A stretch of 64,000 nucleotides of DNA. It comes from Vigna angularis (taxonomy: Eukaryota; Streptophyta; Magnoliopsida; Fabales; Fabaceae). Location of the stretch: positions 3,608,501 through 3,672,500 of the forward strand of contig NC_068971.1 in the NCBI RefSeq assembly GCF_016808095.1. Reading direction: 5' to 3'. Below the pieces are notes generated by a model. The model searched no databases. It was not told where the DNA came from and saw nothing but the letters and a program-made list of their open reading frames with translations. The translations under genes and the position numbers were made by a program. Shown here piece after piece: positions 1 to 18,346 of the stretch (position 1 is its first letter; each line of letters opens with the position of its first letter).

Positions 1-805
1 GAAAAAAGAATAGGTGTCTTTTTAAATTAATCAAGGGATAAACTGATTCAAATAATTTATGAAACGGCCTCTAAAAATTATAAATAAACTCGTCAACTAA
101 TAAAATTTGTTTGTGTGAATAGAAGTAAGTAGAGAAAGAAAAAAAGTGTTTTTTGTTCACCTAACTATTTAAACAACAGTAATGTTGCAGGGCAGAGGCC
201 CCATCAGAGACAGCACTGTTTGTCTTCGACTTCACTGCATTGCACCAACATCACTCCACACTTTCCACTGTTGTATTGCAACATGTTCTTCCCTAACCAC
301 ATGCACTCAAACTCTCTTCACATGCCAAACAACACCCTTCTCATCCAAAATATTCATATATGTATAATTGTTTAGCCCCAAACAATCAAAGCCTTGTGCT
401 ACCTTAAAATTGACCAAACAGCCATGTCTGTCACCACTACCACCTCCATCTCAAATTCAATAACTTTAATTTCGTAGGTTAATGGAGTTTGAGTGAGTGT
501 GTAGACTGTTTGTCCCGTTCCTCGGTTCCAGACTTTGGACTCTTCTCTGTAGTTTCTGTACGAATTACTATTATGTAGCCGAACATCATTATGTCCTCCA
601 TTAATGTATCACAATGTAGTTCGAAGCTTCTCCATTTACCACACACATTTCAAAACTACTATTCTTTTCAAAAATCATATTTCGTTTTCTTAATCCACCT
701 TCCTTCAATCTTCTCCTACTTTCTTCAATACTATAATTTTATTCTCTAGTTTTTCTTTAGTTATTTTATTTTTTGAAAATTCAATATCAATTATATATAA
801 GATAA

Positions 806-841
<36 letters not shown>

Positions 842-3800
842 TTATTTCGAACCTTAAGTCGATTTTATTGATATATATTTAAAGTTTGCTTTTTAATACA
901 ACACTATGATCATCTAAAATTTATTTTAATAAAATTCATCCATTATTAAATCACCATTAATATTTAATTATACATTCAATATATATCACAACATGAAAAA
1001 AATATGATAGAAATTCTAATAATAAAATAGATTTTCAATACATAAACGAGTGCATATGACTTTTATTATTAATATGATAAATGTAGATTAAAATTATTTT
1101 ATTCTAAAATATTTACATTATGATTAAACTTGTTTACAAATAAATAAATAAATATATATAATAAATACACAATTAAATATTCAAAATAAGAGTCTGTGGT
1201 TGCATTAACTGTAGTTTGTTATAGCCTACGACACCATTCATATCTTTGACATTTTTTCACAGTAAAACAATGGTCCTCATAGAAATTATTATATATGTAT
1301 TTTGGACCAACATGCATTGATAGTTATAATTAGAGCTATGATAACCAAGCTATTTGACACAACCACTATACAAATAATTTAAATTTTACAAGTCACTTCT
1401 TTTTATTGAAATGCTTTCTGCACTTAAACAATATTTTATAATTAAAATGAGGTTATCATATATAGTTGTTTGCAAAAGCTTAGTTGGAAAAAGATAAACT
1501 TTCCTTCTAATTAATCTTTTTAACGGATATTCCAACTTTTTAATTTGGAAAATAGTACTCCTTCACAAAAGTGTGTTCAAGGAGATAGTTTACTCTTGAC
1601 CTATATTCTTACTCACCCTGCGTTGGCTCTAATTGAATTTCAAACATGAAATTCGATTAAAGGAATCAAGGGTATATTATAGTGTAAAGAGTTTTTGTTT
1701 TTTTTTTTAAAATAAAGGTTAAAATTAGTTTATACATAAGTTAGTTTAAAGAGACTTTATATGATTTTTTAAAATATTTATTAGTTTAAACTTATATAAA
1801 TAATAATAATTTTAGATTTTTTTCATGAAAAAGTATTATGAAAAAACTCATTTAAATAGACCTAATTAACTTCTATTGCTTGTTTTGTTTGATCAAGCTA
1901 AAACTTAAACATGCATTTTGCATCTAATCAATGAAAGTCTACCATCTTAAAAAAACCATTCAAACCTTTTTCTACCGTTATCTATTTGATTAGGTGATTG
2001 AGACAAGTTACTATTATTATTCATTATTGTTTTTTATTTTCTTTTGTAATGACAAAATAGCTTTCCCACATGGCCAATGAACGATGAGGAGAACGTAGAA
2101 AAAAAATGTGTTCTGTCTGTCGTGCTTGGGATTCATGCATGTCATGTTAATCTCAGCTGCAAAAGCTTTCTGTGACCTTGCATGTGCGTGCTACGTTCAG
2201 ACAAAGCTTCAACAAACGCGCTTATATTTGCTTCTTTTACTTTTTCTGTTCTTGTGCAGTGATTTCAACATCAATAGTCAACACAAAAAAAAAAGTTAGA
2301 ATTTCAAGGAGCACATAATCACTCAGAAACTCATAAATACTCAACACCTACTACAATTAAGATAAGGTTTTAATGCTTTTACTATTGCAATTTTCTTTTA
2401 GTTTCTATATTTAATCTTTTATAGGTTAAAGTATTAATTTAAGAATGTTTAAAAGGGTATTGCAAACCAAAAAAAAAAATGGAATAGTAGTAGTTGAATC
2501 TTATGGTTGGCGTGAGTAGGAGAGACAGTTGAAAGGACACGTGTGCAGCATCATTAGTAGTACATTTATTGATATCTGAGCATTTGATAGTACTAGTTTC
2601 AGAGTTTGGTCACTCAGAAAGAAATAAGATATCAAATTCAGGAAGAAAACTTATGAAGCAAGAACAACACAGAAAACTTTCAGTGAGAACACCCTGCAAA
2701 CTTGTCCAAGAATATGTCAAATGAAATTCAGCAACAACTTAAATTTTGATCATTTTAATGTCTAGTTTTGTTCTAAAGATAATGAATTATCAACATGACA
2801 TTTAATAAACCTTTGAATTAGGTTAAAATGAGTTTGTGATTACTGAGAAAATTCCAACACACAGCAGCATTTGTAGTTTTTTATTGAACAAGTTTTGTGG
2901 TGGAATGAGTTGTGATAAGATGTATGATAATTAGGTTATGATGAGTTTGATTGAACAAGAGTTGGCATTGTGATAAGATGTGAGAAAAGGGTTAATTTGA
3001 GTTGAGAAATAAAAAATGGAGTTTGAAAATTGAAGTGGATGAAGAGAGAAGAGAGCATTAATTAAGTGAGAAGAGATGTGACAGTGAGAAATGGGATTGA
3101 ATGAATGGGTTTGAATTTAGGTAGGAAAGAGGTTAATTATGGACCTAACTATGTCCCTATGCTATGCAAAGCTCAAGTTCCAATTCCAATTCCAATCACT
3201 CTTTCTATCCTCTTCTCCACATTGCCCCTCATCATGTCCTTTCAACATTTCACTTTTTTTTTAATTACATATACAATACAAGAAAATACTCAAATTTAAC
3301 TAAATGAGTGTTTTCAATGAATTAAAGTTATAAAAATTTAAGTTACCTGCTAATTGATTTAAGGTTAATTGCTTTCAGGTTGAGTCTTTAAAATGCACTT
3401 ATATGGATATATTAAAAATATTTTTAATATATTTTAAAATATCAAAATTATTGTCATATATTTGGAATATTCGAAAAAGAGATAATACAAAAAATTTAGT
3501 TGATAAGTCATACTTTAATCATATGTGTTAGCAATTAAAAAAACACGAGTAAATATTTTAATGCAATTTGTATTTATGTTAAATTTATAAGAATCATTTA
3601 AACATTAGAAGAACTTGAAATGAAGACTTTCGTATGTTTTTGTTGAAAATTGATTCTATTTTAGTTTATTATATACTTTCTTAAGATTTTTTAGAGGTTT
3701 AGAGAAAAAAAAAATCGTTAATGTTTTTATGTTTGTAAGTATATTAATTAAAAGTTTCTTAAAATTTTATAAAAAAAATCATTTTACTAATTAGTTAGTT

Positions 3801-6800
3801 AATTTGACTTTAATTTATAGAGAATAATATAATTGTTTAATATTTTACTTTCATGTATTTGTTTAGTTTTTTTTAAATATAGTTTACTTTCTATTTCGTG
3901 AAGTATAACTTTTATTATAGATTTAATGTGATTTATGTATGTCAAAATAATTAAAATATCAAAATTTATAATAATATTTAACATGCGCTTATTTTAAAAA
4001 TTTGAGTTACTATATATATAATTTTTGTTTATCGCAGTAGATAACAAAATATTATAAATGATATTTCATTTTTTTTATTATATTCCTATTGTGATATTAA
4101 CTTGTTTTATTTTTTATGTTTAATAAAATTTTAAGTTTTTCATAAATTTATATAATTTTATTTAAATTTTTAGTAAAAATTTATTAAATAAAAAATTAAT
4201 TTTGGAGACCAAAATAATTAATTATAAGTTAAAACTAAAAAATTATTCATATCCAAAATAGTTTGCATTATAAATAAAAAATTATAATTGATTTATAAAT
4301 AAAAATTATAATTAATTTGTTTATTAAAATCTAAATTATTCATTAACATTAACTATTAGTTATTATTATTGATTTTAAATTAATTTCTAATCTTAAATTA
4401 CAAATTAAGTTAAACACTAATTCCTTGTATTTTAAATATATAAATAGAGACTATTTTAAATATTAATATAAAATTATATGTAGATTAGACAATAAAATAA
4501 TTAATTATTTTTTGTCGTCAAATTGATCGTTATTTAATTATTTTCTTGATGTTAAAGTCTTTATTATTTCTAAAACTTAAAAGAATGTTTTGTAACTAAA
4601 ATTGTATTAAGATGAAATTATAATATAATAAAGAATGAAAATTTTATTTACTACAACTTTTTATTAATAGTTAGATTTTTACATGAATTTTAATTTTTAA
4701 CCCAATATTTTAATAAACTTAAATATATTAATGATAAATAAATCATCACAAATAAAAGAAAATAGAATAAAATGAAAAACAATAAAATAACTGACAAAAC
4801 AAATGATCAAAAGGGAAAACGAAAAGGAAAAGGAGAAAATCTCGACATATTTGTAATTTGAAAATCCAATTTGTACATGCAATCATTTATAATAAAAAAA
4901 AACATGTAAAATGAGAAAAAAATCGCATAACTTATTACAAAATAATACATAAAGACCCGTGTAATTTCATAAAAAGAAATAATCATGTCAAAATAACTTA
5001 GTAACTAATAATAAAAACAAATTATATAGAGAATATAAAATTAGTCTATTAAAAAAATCATATATTATCGATAGATATAATTTGTTAGTAATAGATTTTT
5101 TTTTAATAATTTGATTTTATTAAGATTATTAATGATAAAAAAATTGTTAATAATTAATGATAATATTAAATCTATCCATAAATATATATTTTGATAATTA
5201 TTAACAAATTAAAATTTGTAGATAAATATCATGATTAGTTTTTTTTTCTTTCTTCCTTTTATCTTTTCTTTTTACACCATCGTGGTTTTGGATTTTTTCT
5301 TCGTCTCATTCTCTTCTCTTTTGTTATATTTCTTTCTTCTCTTAACTTTGTATCATCATTATCATTATGTTACTATCTACATTGGTGTGGTTATTCCTTT
5401 TTCTTTTCTCATTTCTCTTTTTTATCTCTTTCTTTTATTCTTCTTACCATGTATTCTTAATACAAAGGATTTCAAAAAATTTGGTAGAAAATTTATTACT
5501 TTTCTTACAAATAGAAATATTCATCAGTAATATAAATCACAAATTATCAACAAATTTTATTGATGAAATTGATCATAAGACAATTTATCAATAAAAATAT
5601 CTATCAATAATACAAATTATAATTTAATGACAAATTTTATACCAGCAAAAATATTCATTGATAATTAAAACTCTAAAATTCATTAGTAAATTTGGGTTTG
5701 TTAATGAAAACTTCATCAATAAAAATCTGTTTTTGTAATTACAAAATTTTTTTATAGTGTAATAATCTTACGGGATTGTAAAATGAAGAATATATAAAAA
5801 GTAAGACTTGCAAAATTTAACGTTTAAGGTTAAAGATAATGTTAAATATCTTATACTATTAATTCATTACTCGATAGATTTAAATCTCTTCCGGTTAATC
5901 AAATGAAAGAATCCAACACATTCAAATAAGGAACAATCTATAAGAAGGTGATTGTTCCAGAAAGTGTTTATAATTTTGAAATTAAGACGTAATTGTGTGA
6001 ATGGATGTTTTGTAGTTACGAAACAGTGATGGATTTGGTTTTAAGATTTAACAGAGGCAGGCTGAGCATTCTATTTTGAGAAATTGTTGAATGGAACCTC
6101 TCATTCCCACACCACACCTAGCGTGCACGTCAAGAGAACTGTTGATAATAATGCTTCTTTTTCTCATCTTTCTTGCCTCGTCTCTAATTAGAAAAAAGGA
6201 CAATTTCTGTTCCTTCGCCATGATTCTTCACTTTCACCAAAATGGAAAATGTGTTGCTACTTATTTCACCTTCTTTTCTAGTTTAACCACTAATTCAATA
6301 TCTGTGCATCACTGCATCATTCCACCAATATCCACATTCTTTTTAACATCTTTTTTACTTTTGCATTATCGCATATTAAAACTAATTCCCATTTATGACC
6401 AATAATAGGATATTGTCCTCATATACCCTGCACACATTCAACAACACTCTACTATTCACACATTTACATTACTATTCTTTTTATATTCTGACATATATTC
6501 TCTTAATAAATGAAATTCATATCAATTCTATTCAAACATTTCTTTATTTTTTTATTTCACTCATATCAATTACAATTCCTTTGTAAATTTGAATATTTCT
6601 AACTGTTTTTATTAAATATTTTTTGTGCACCGCATATTCAAACCTTTTGTATTTTTTAGTCAAGTTTTTTCTATTTTAAATTTTCATTAATTGAATTTAT
6701 TTTGTCTCTTCCTCTTAATATATGACAATATTACTATTCATATAAAATTATTGGATTCTTTCTCTTGTATTCAAGTACTACTATGAAATTTATCCACACA

Positions 6801-8676
6801 CTTATTTTATAATGTTTAATGAATTTGGCAAAATGAGAAGTCACTTTTCGATTCAGAAAATGTAGATGACATTCACGTTCTTTTACATCAGCTCTGATAT
6901 CTGAGCATCTATAGTTAATTTGCAGAACAGTGCAATAGCATTTAATCTTATCACTCACCCTTTCTCACTTTCTTTTAAACCTAGCAAATGCTTCTTCTTC
7001 TTCATCTCCATCTTTTTGGCCTGTGCCAGTTTCTTCTTCTACAAAATTGCGACAATAATTGCAAAACTCCATAATCATTAGCCCAAGAAACTCTAATTAT
7101 GAACTACGTACCCCAAGATATATAGAACACAATAATTTGTTCAATTATGGGTATTGTACAAGACAAAATAGATATTTTCTAACTTTTGTACACAATGCCC
7201 AGATTGAAGCAAAATAGATTGAATAGTAATAGATAGATGTAGTCAAAGTTATTGTGCTTAATTAATGGAGGTTCAAAGGGACGCTTTCAAGAGCTCTTCA
7301 AAACACCATGTGTGAGCCACTCACATAAGATTCAACAAACCCATCAAAATCATTCATCCCTAACTTGATTTTTATGCCATTTAATACCAACCCCACTTTC
7401 CAATCTTTTCCTAATCATCAACCTCATGCATAAAATACAATCTTTTTTTAATAAAAAACAAAAAGGTGGCCCCTTTCTTAGATTCATAACAAATCAGTAT
7501 TTAAGTCATCATTTAATTAATCACACAAAAGATAATAGTTTGAATGAAATTGAACTTCACTTTGTTGATTAAAGCTTTAAATTGAAATGCTGTATATGAA
7601 AACTTATAGTTGAAAGAGAATAACATGATTTTATGAAATAATTATGGTTTGATTACATTTCTTGTTTTCTTGTCATTGTAATTATATCTAACAAGTTTAA
7701 TTCATTTACTCTCTTTTTTCACAAGTCTGATCTTGTGTTTTGATTTATTTATTGCCTTGCAAACTTAATAGAAATTCTAAAGTATTATGCAGCATTATGA
7801 CATAAATGTGCTGATGTAATAAACTGCTCTATCACTTTGCTTTGTTAAATTTTATGTGTAGTAGAAATCAAAATTTATGATGATTTTCTTACAAAATATC
7901 GATAAATAGAATGGATAGATAAAAAAATGTAATTAAACATTAAATATTTTGATAAACATCTCCCAAAATAAATAAATAGAAAGAGCTTCACTCATATTAT
8001 TCTTATTTATATAAAAATATTCATTAAAATTTAAAAAGTAAGGCTATAAACAGTGTCTTCAGCTAAGAAAAAGAAACCTTTTATTGGGATTAGAAAATGC
8101 ACGTTCTGTTATGGTTTTCTTAATAGGTTATCATATGATTTTTAATATGTATTAATTTCTTAACTAATCCTCTTAAGATATTGATTACCATTATCGAAAA
8201 GTATAATGAAGGAAGAATGAATTGTGTGTTTGATGAAATTGCACTCTCTGTAATTATTTTTTTAAACATTTTTCAACGGCAGTGGATCCATATATCCTAT
8301 TGATTTTATTGAAACTCCTAAGTCCTACCTAACATGAACTAGGTGTAACAACTGACACCTTTACACATATTTTTCTTCCTCTACAGTTTCTATATCGACA
8401 TTCTTTGGTTATAAGATAAACCAAAATTAGTATAGTAGCTAGACAAAATAGGGTCAAAATAGTATTTTGAACGAAAACTGGTATGTAGCCAAAGTGCCAA
8501 AAGTGTTTATGACACTCATGGCACTCTTCCCCTCTCTCTCCTATTTAATCCACCATTTTCATAACTCTTTTCACTCTCGCTCTCATACACAACCACCAGT
8601 TCATACACATTTTCGTTTCTCTTTTGCTCATTCTTCCTCACACCCTTTTCTTCATTTTCACTCACCACACCAAGCC
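1..8676. other. AT-rich intergenic spacer upstream of the carboxypeptidase gene
   Basis: I see no supportable gene here. The open frames are short, low in complexity or rich in Phe, Ile and Leu, and none shows a recognisable domain or convincing splice structure. The stretch holds homopolymer A/T runs and an (AT)n tract near 807-837. From about 5030 to 5765 there is a family of dispersed short related strings around 'caataaaaatat' and 'acaaatt', and this stretch stops at 'tttttatagtgtaa', which resembles a CACTA-type terminus read from the other strand. The last few hundred bases before 8677 should contain the promoter and 5'UTR of the carboxypeptidase gene. A TATA-like 'ctatttaat' lies at about 8542. 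Confidence 0.6.
807..837. repeat. (AT)n microsatellite
   Basis: An uninterrupted run of AT dinucleotides, about 14 units, in an AT-rich spacer. Confidence 0.9.
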
Positions 8677-14382
<5,706 letters not shown>

Positions 14383-17300
14383 AACAGAAAAAATAAAATG
14401 TTCTTAAGGGAAAATGAGGTGACAAAAAGAAAACAATGACAAAGGTAAAAAAGAAAAAGAAAAGGAAAGAGAGAGAGAGAAACAAGTGTAAAAGCCAGAG
14501 ATGCTAATTTCTATTGTCTTGCTATCATCGTTCTGAACAAATGTGACATTTTTCGTTGTCAACAAATTAACTGAAATTTGTATTTTTTTTTCTAGTGAAA
14601 ATAACTTCTATATTTTTAACAGAAAAATTCTTCAAAACATATCTAATTTGTATCAAAACAAATCTAATTTGTATCAAAACAGAGGCTTAAGTAACTTAAA
14701 AACAGGGCATGTCTGGTTAACATATTATTAAGGTCAAGGAAAATGTTAAAAGACAGTTGTTAGAGAAATAAAAATGTTTTTATAAAAAAAAGTAGATATC
14801 TTATCGTCTCATCATGATTTTTTATGTCTTATCTCTTGTTGGCAAGCACATTAATATTGTCCTACAATTGGTATTAGATAATTAAACAATATGTTATGGC
14901 ATACCATGTTTGACACAAGGGAGACTTTCCTTCATTGGTTGCATCATTTTCGCTTTTCTGCAAAAGTAAGGTACCTAATGTTGGAGACAAGTGCCACATT
15001 TTTTATTGACTGCACACTTTGACTATATAAAAGATAATAATGTAAAATGTTTACCATGGATGTCGGGTCAACTTTCGAATTCTGTTTCTGCAAACCCTTG
15101 TATAGAAATTGTGTAAAAGGGTCTAGAAGGTGCTTCTAAAACTTGTTCACGTATCGTTTAATGATCATTCTTTGTATGATGTCACTAATTAGATCATGTT
15201 CTTTTCAGTTTCTAAATTGTGTGATTGCACATTTATTCTTACAAATAATTCGTCTGTTTGTCTAGGATCTTTTGGGTGTTTGAAAATTACATCTAATAAG
15301 CATGTGTATTAAGAAAAAGTAATGTCAAATTAGAATAATTATGTCGAAACCATTGCAAAACACATCAAAACAAACACGTATTTAATAGAAGAAAGTATTA
15401 GTCAATTAATCATAGTTGATAGTTAAAACATGATTACATACTTGTTACAAGAATTTTCTAACGCTGAAAATTTCCTTGCATTTCAAGGGTTTAGGGTTCA
15501 TCGATTCTAGATGTCTACAAGTTTCTTTTTATATCATTTCTAAAATGTGATATAATATATATATTTTTACAATATAAGGTAATATTGTATTAATATTTTC
15601 ATTATTTTAATCGTACACCATTTTCTTATTAATTTGGTAAGTTTCTCACTATCTTTTTTTGTTTGACGATGTGAAAGAAAGTTAAAAAAATAAAATATAA
15701 ATTATTTAAATATAGTAAGATTGAGAAGAAAGTTAAATAAATTTATTTATTATCATTACTTTTATTTTCATTTTCAACGTTATTTTTAAATTTTTATACT
15801 ATAAAAAATGTATTATTATTATTATTCTGATTATTGTTATAATATTTCAGAATTAAGTATACAATCTTTATTATTTTAGCAACATAAATTGAATCCTTGG
15901 TCACAATTCAAGATTTTTCACCCAAATAGCATATTTTTATTTAAATATTATCCAAATAGCATATTATGTCAAATATTTACATAAATAACATGTTTTTTTT
16001 CAATATCAAAAATTGAATTTTGAATTGTATTATTTTTTGTAATTTTTTTTTCAAAAATCTCTTCCCCTTCTTTTTAGATGGAAAAAAAATAAAAATTCTA
16101 TTTTTCAACAAGTTTCTTTCCAATCATAATTTAGAATTCAAAATTTCCAGAAAGTGAGTTATGACCTAAGAAAATGTGTTATGTGTATAAATATCTAGCA
16201 TAATATGCTCTCTCTAAGTAATTTTCTAATCTATATGTGAAAAAAATAAATCTACAATGCAATACACAAAAACATTATAAGTGATAAGATGAACTTTCTT
16301 CTTCAAATAAAATCAAGTTAACAGTGATCATCTCTAATTCTCTCCTTTCTATATTTGCTGCTACAAATTGAAGTGTGGAATCAAAGGAAGTGTTAATGCT
16401 CTCCAACAACACCACAAATGTGCATCTTTGCTGTAATTGTAGGACTTTACGAAAACTACATTGACCAAACCTCTTTCTTTCTACTTTTGGTGTGAATCAA
16501 AGGCCATTTTGTGCTTATTTTCTCTGTCATTTTATCGTGAAAGAACCTCAAAAAGCAGCAATGGAGCCCAGATGTTAACTAATTTTATGATGATTGAGTC
16601 ACTGTTTACACTTTATATATCAAAGTAAAATAATGCCTCTTCTTTATTGTCTGTCAATTCTTAATTATGTTTCTGCCGTCCAAATTATTCACCATCACAT
16701 CTCTATGACACTGTTGTTATCACTACAACAACACTTCCAAATTCCCTTTCTCAAAATATATTATGTTCATAACTTTTCTCTTTTTTGAAAAAGAAAACAC
16801 CATCAGGAGACATGAATTATGTTCATACACACGTACCTGCTTGAATCTAATAACAAATATACATAGTTTTTTTCGTATTGTTAAGAAAGTTGTCCAAATC
16901 TAATAAAAAGTATGTAGTAAACAAAGATGGCAGCTGAAAAGAAAGAAAAACTTCTCTACGTTAAATATAAATAAAATCTTACATTGGATAAAATAAAAGA
17001 TAAACATGGTTTGGTTATAGAATGTGTGTTGTCCCACGCTATACCCCCAAAGGAAAAAGACAAGTCCAACAAGTCAAAAGCACAACAGTAGTAGAAGAAA
17101 CTCTTGAATGAACCCATTCGATTGATTTAGATACATCATGTGAACAAAGCTTATAACATAACAAGAGATAAGTTCTAAAATAGTTCCTCAAAATATGTAT
17201 TTATTGATTTAAAAAGAAATTTTTTTAACAGTATCTTTATTAAATTTATAACTAGTTTTCTTAATGAAAAGAAGGTGTCTGATCATAATAATATTTCATG

Positions 17301-18007
17301 ATGAAAATCACTTTTTATTTATTTGCTTATTTTAAAAATAAATTCACTAATTGCCACTTGTATACACAATAGAACACATATCTAAATCATATACGCTTTT
17401 CCAAAGTATACCTGTTCTGACATCAATTTTAGTTATTGTCTGTTTTATTGTTTTATAGTTCCGTGTAATTTTGTCTTTTTCAAAGGTATTTCGATGAATT
17501 AAAAAAATATTTATACATCTGAGCTTTTTATATGTCAAAATCCACACCATATAAAAGAATTAAGAGTGCTCAAATAATCAAGAAAAGAAAATTAATTTAA
17601 AAAAAAAAGGTGAGAGTCGTACAAACCAACCAGAACAAGGACCAGTACGAAAATTTCAATATTTTAAGGATAGATCGTAATTGGTAGTAACAAGCAGTAG
17701 AAAGAAAACGAATTTGAGATTGGTAATAGAAATCGCAGCCACGCCAATATTTTTCATATTATCATTGTCATTACTATTATTATTATATTTATTTTATCTT
17801 TTTAAAGCTCCTAAAAGAGCTCTTCCTTCTCCTTCGCTTTCTCCTTATTAACACAACTGTGTCTGCCTTCATAAAAGTCAAAACAGAGCGTTCAGTGCTT
17901 TTGATACTTCTTCTGTCCTTCCAGATCTTGCTCACCTTTCAATTCTCCTGCTTCTTCTTCACTCAGATTTTTGTTGGGTTTTCCAGATATCCAGGACGGA
18001 AGTAAAG
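14383..18007. other. Intergenic spacer between carboxypeptidase and EXO70 genes
   Basis: This holds the 3'UTR of the carboxypeptidase gene, with an A- and AG-rich stretch at about 14380-14490, followed by AT-rich spacer without a convincing ORF. From about 15880 to 16030 there are repeated 'aaatagcatat' and 'aataacatg' strings that look like an old repeat remnant. The final 200 bases (about 17800-18007) are CT-rich and probably hold the EXO70 promoter and 5'UTR exon. Confidence 0.55.
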
Positions 18008-18166
18008 GTAAATTTTTTATGTGTTCCATTTTCTTGTTTCATAATTATCCTGTTGTTATTCTTCCCGGTTCATCTGGGGTTGCAATATCTTTATTTTGCT
18101 GGTTTTGTTATGGGTTTTGTTTTGTATCTATGATAACAGTTAATTTTGTTTCGGGGGTTTCTGCAG
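18008..18166 (+). other. Probable 5'UTR intron of the EXO70 gene
   Basis: A consensus donor 'aaag|gtaaat' at 18008 pairs with a pyrimidine-rich acceptor 'tttctgcag' ending at 18166, just upstream of the EXO70 start. It is a prediction from splice signals only; no transcript was available. Confidence 0.55.
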
Positions 18167-18346
18167 GCAGAAGGAGGATTTTCATCTTAGCCACCTGAAC
18201 TTTTGGTGTTGAATTTGGTTGCTTATAAATTGTTGAAGTGGGTAAATTGGAGGATTGTGGAGGAGGAAGTGTTGAGCTTGATTTTGGGGTTCAAAAAGGT
18301 TGGAAGTGGTTTTGGTGATTGTTGTTTGTTGAAGTGGGGTTTTTCA

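Noticed and set aside
5231..5530. Hydrophobic 99-codon frame resembling a membrane protein
   Set aside because: It starts with ATG but is T-rich low-complexity DNA; the Phe/Leu bias follows from composition and no gene context supports it.
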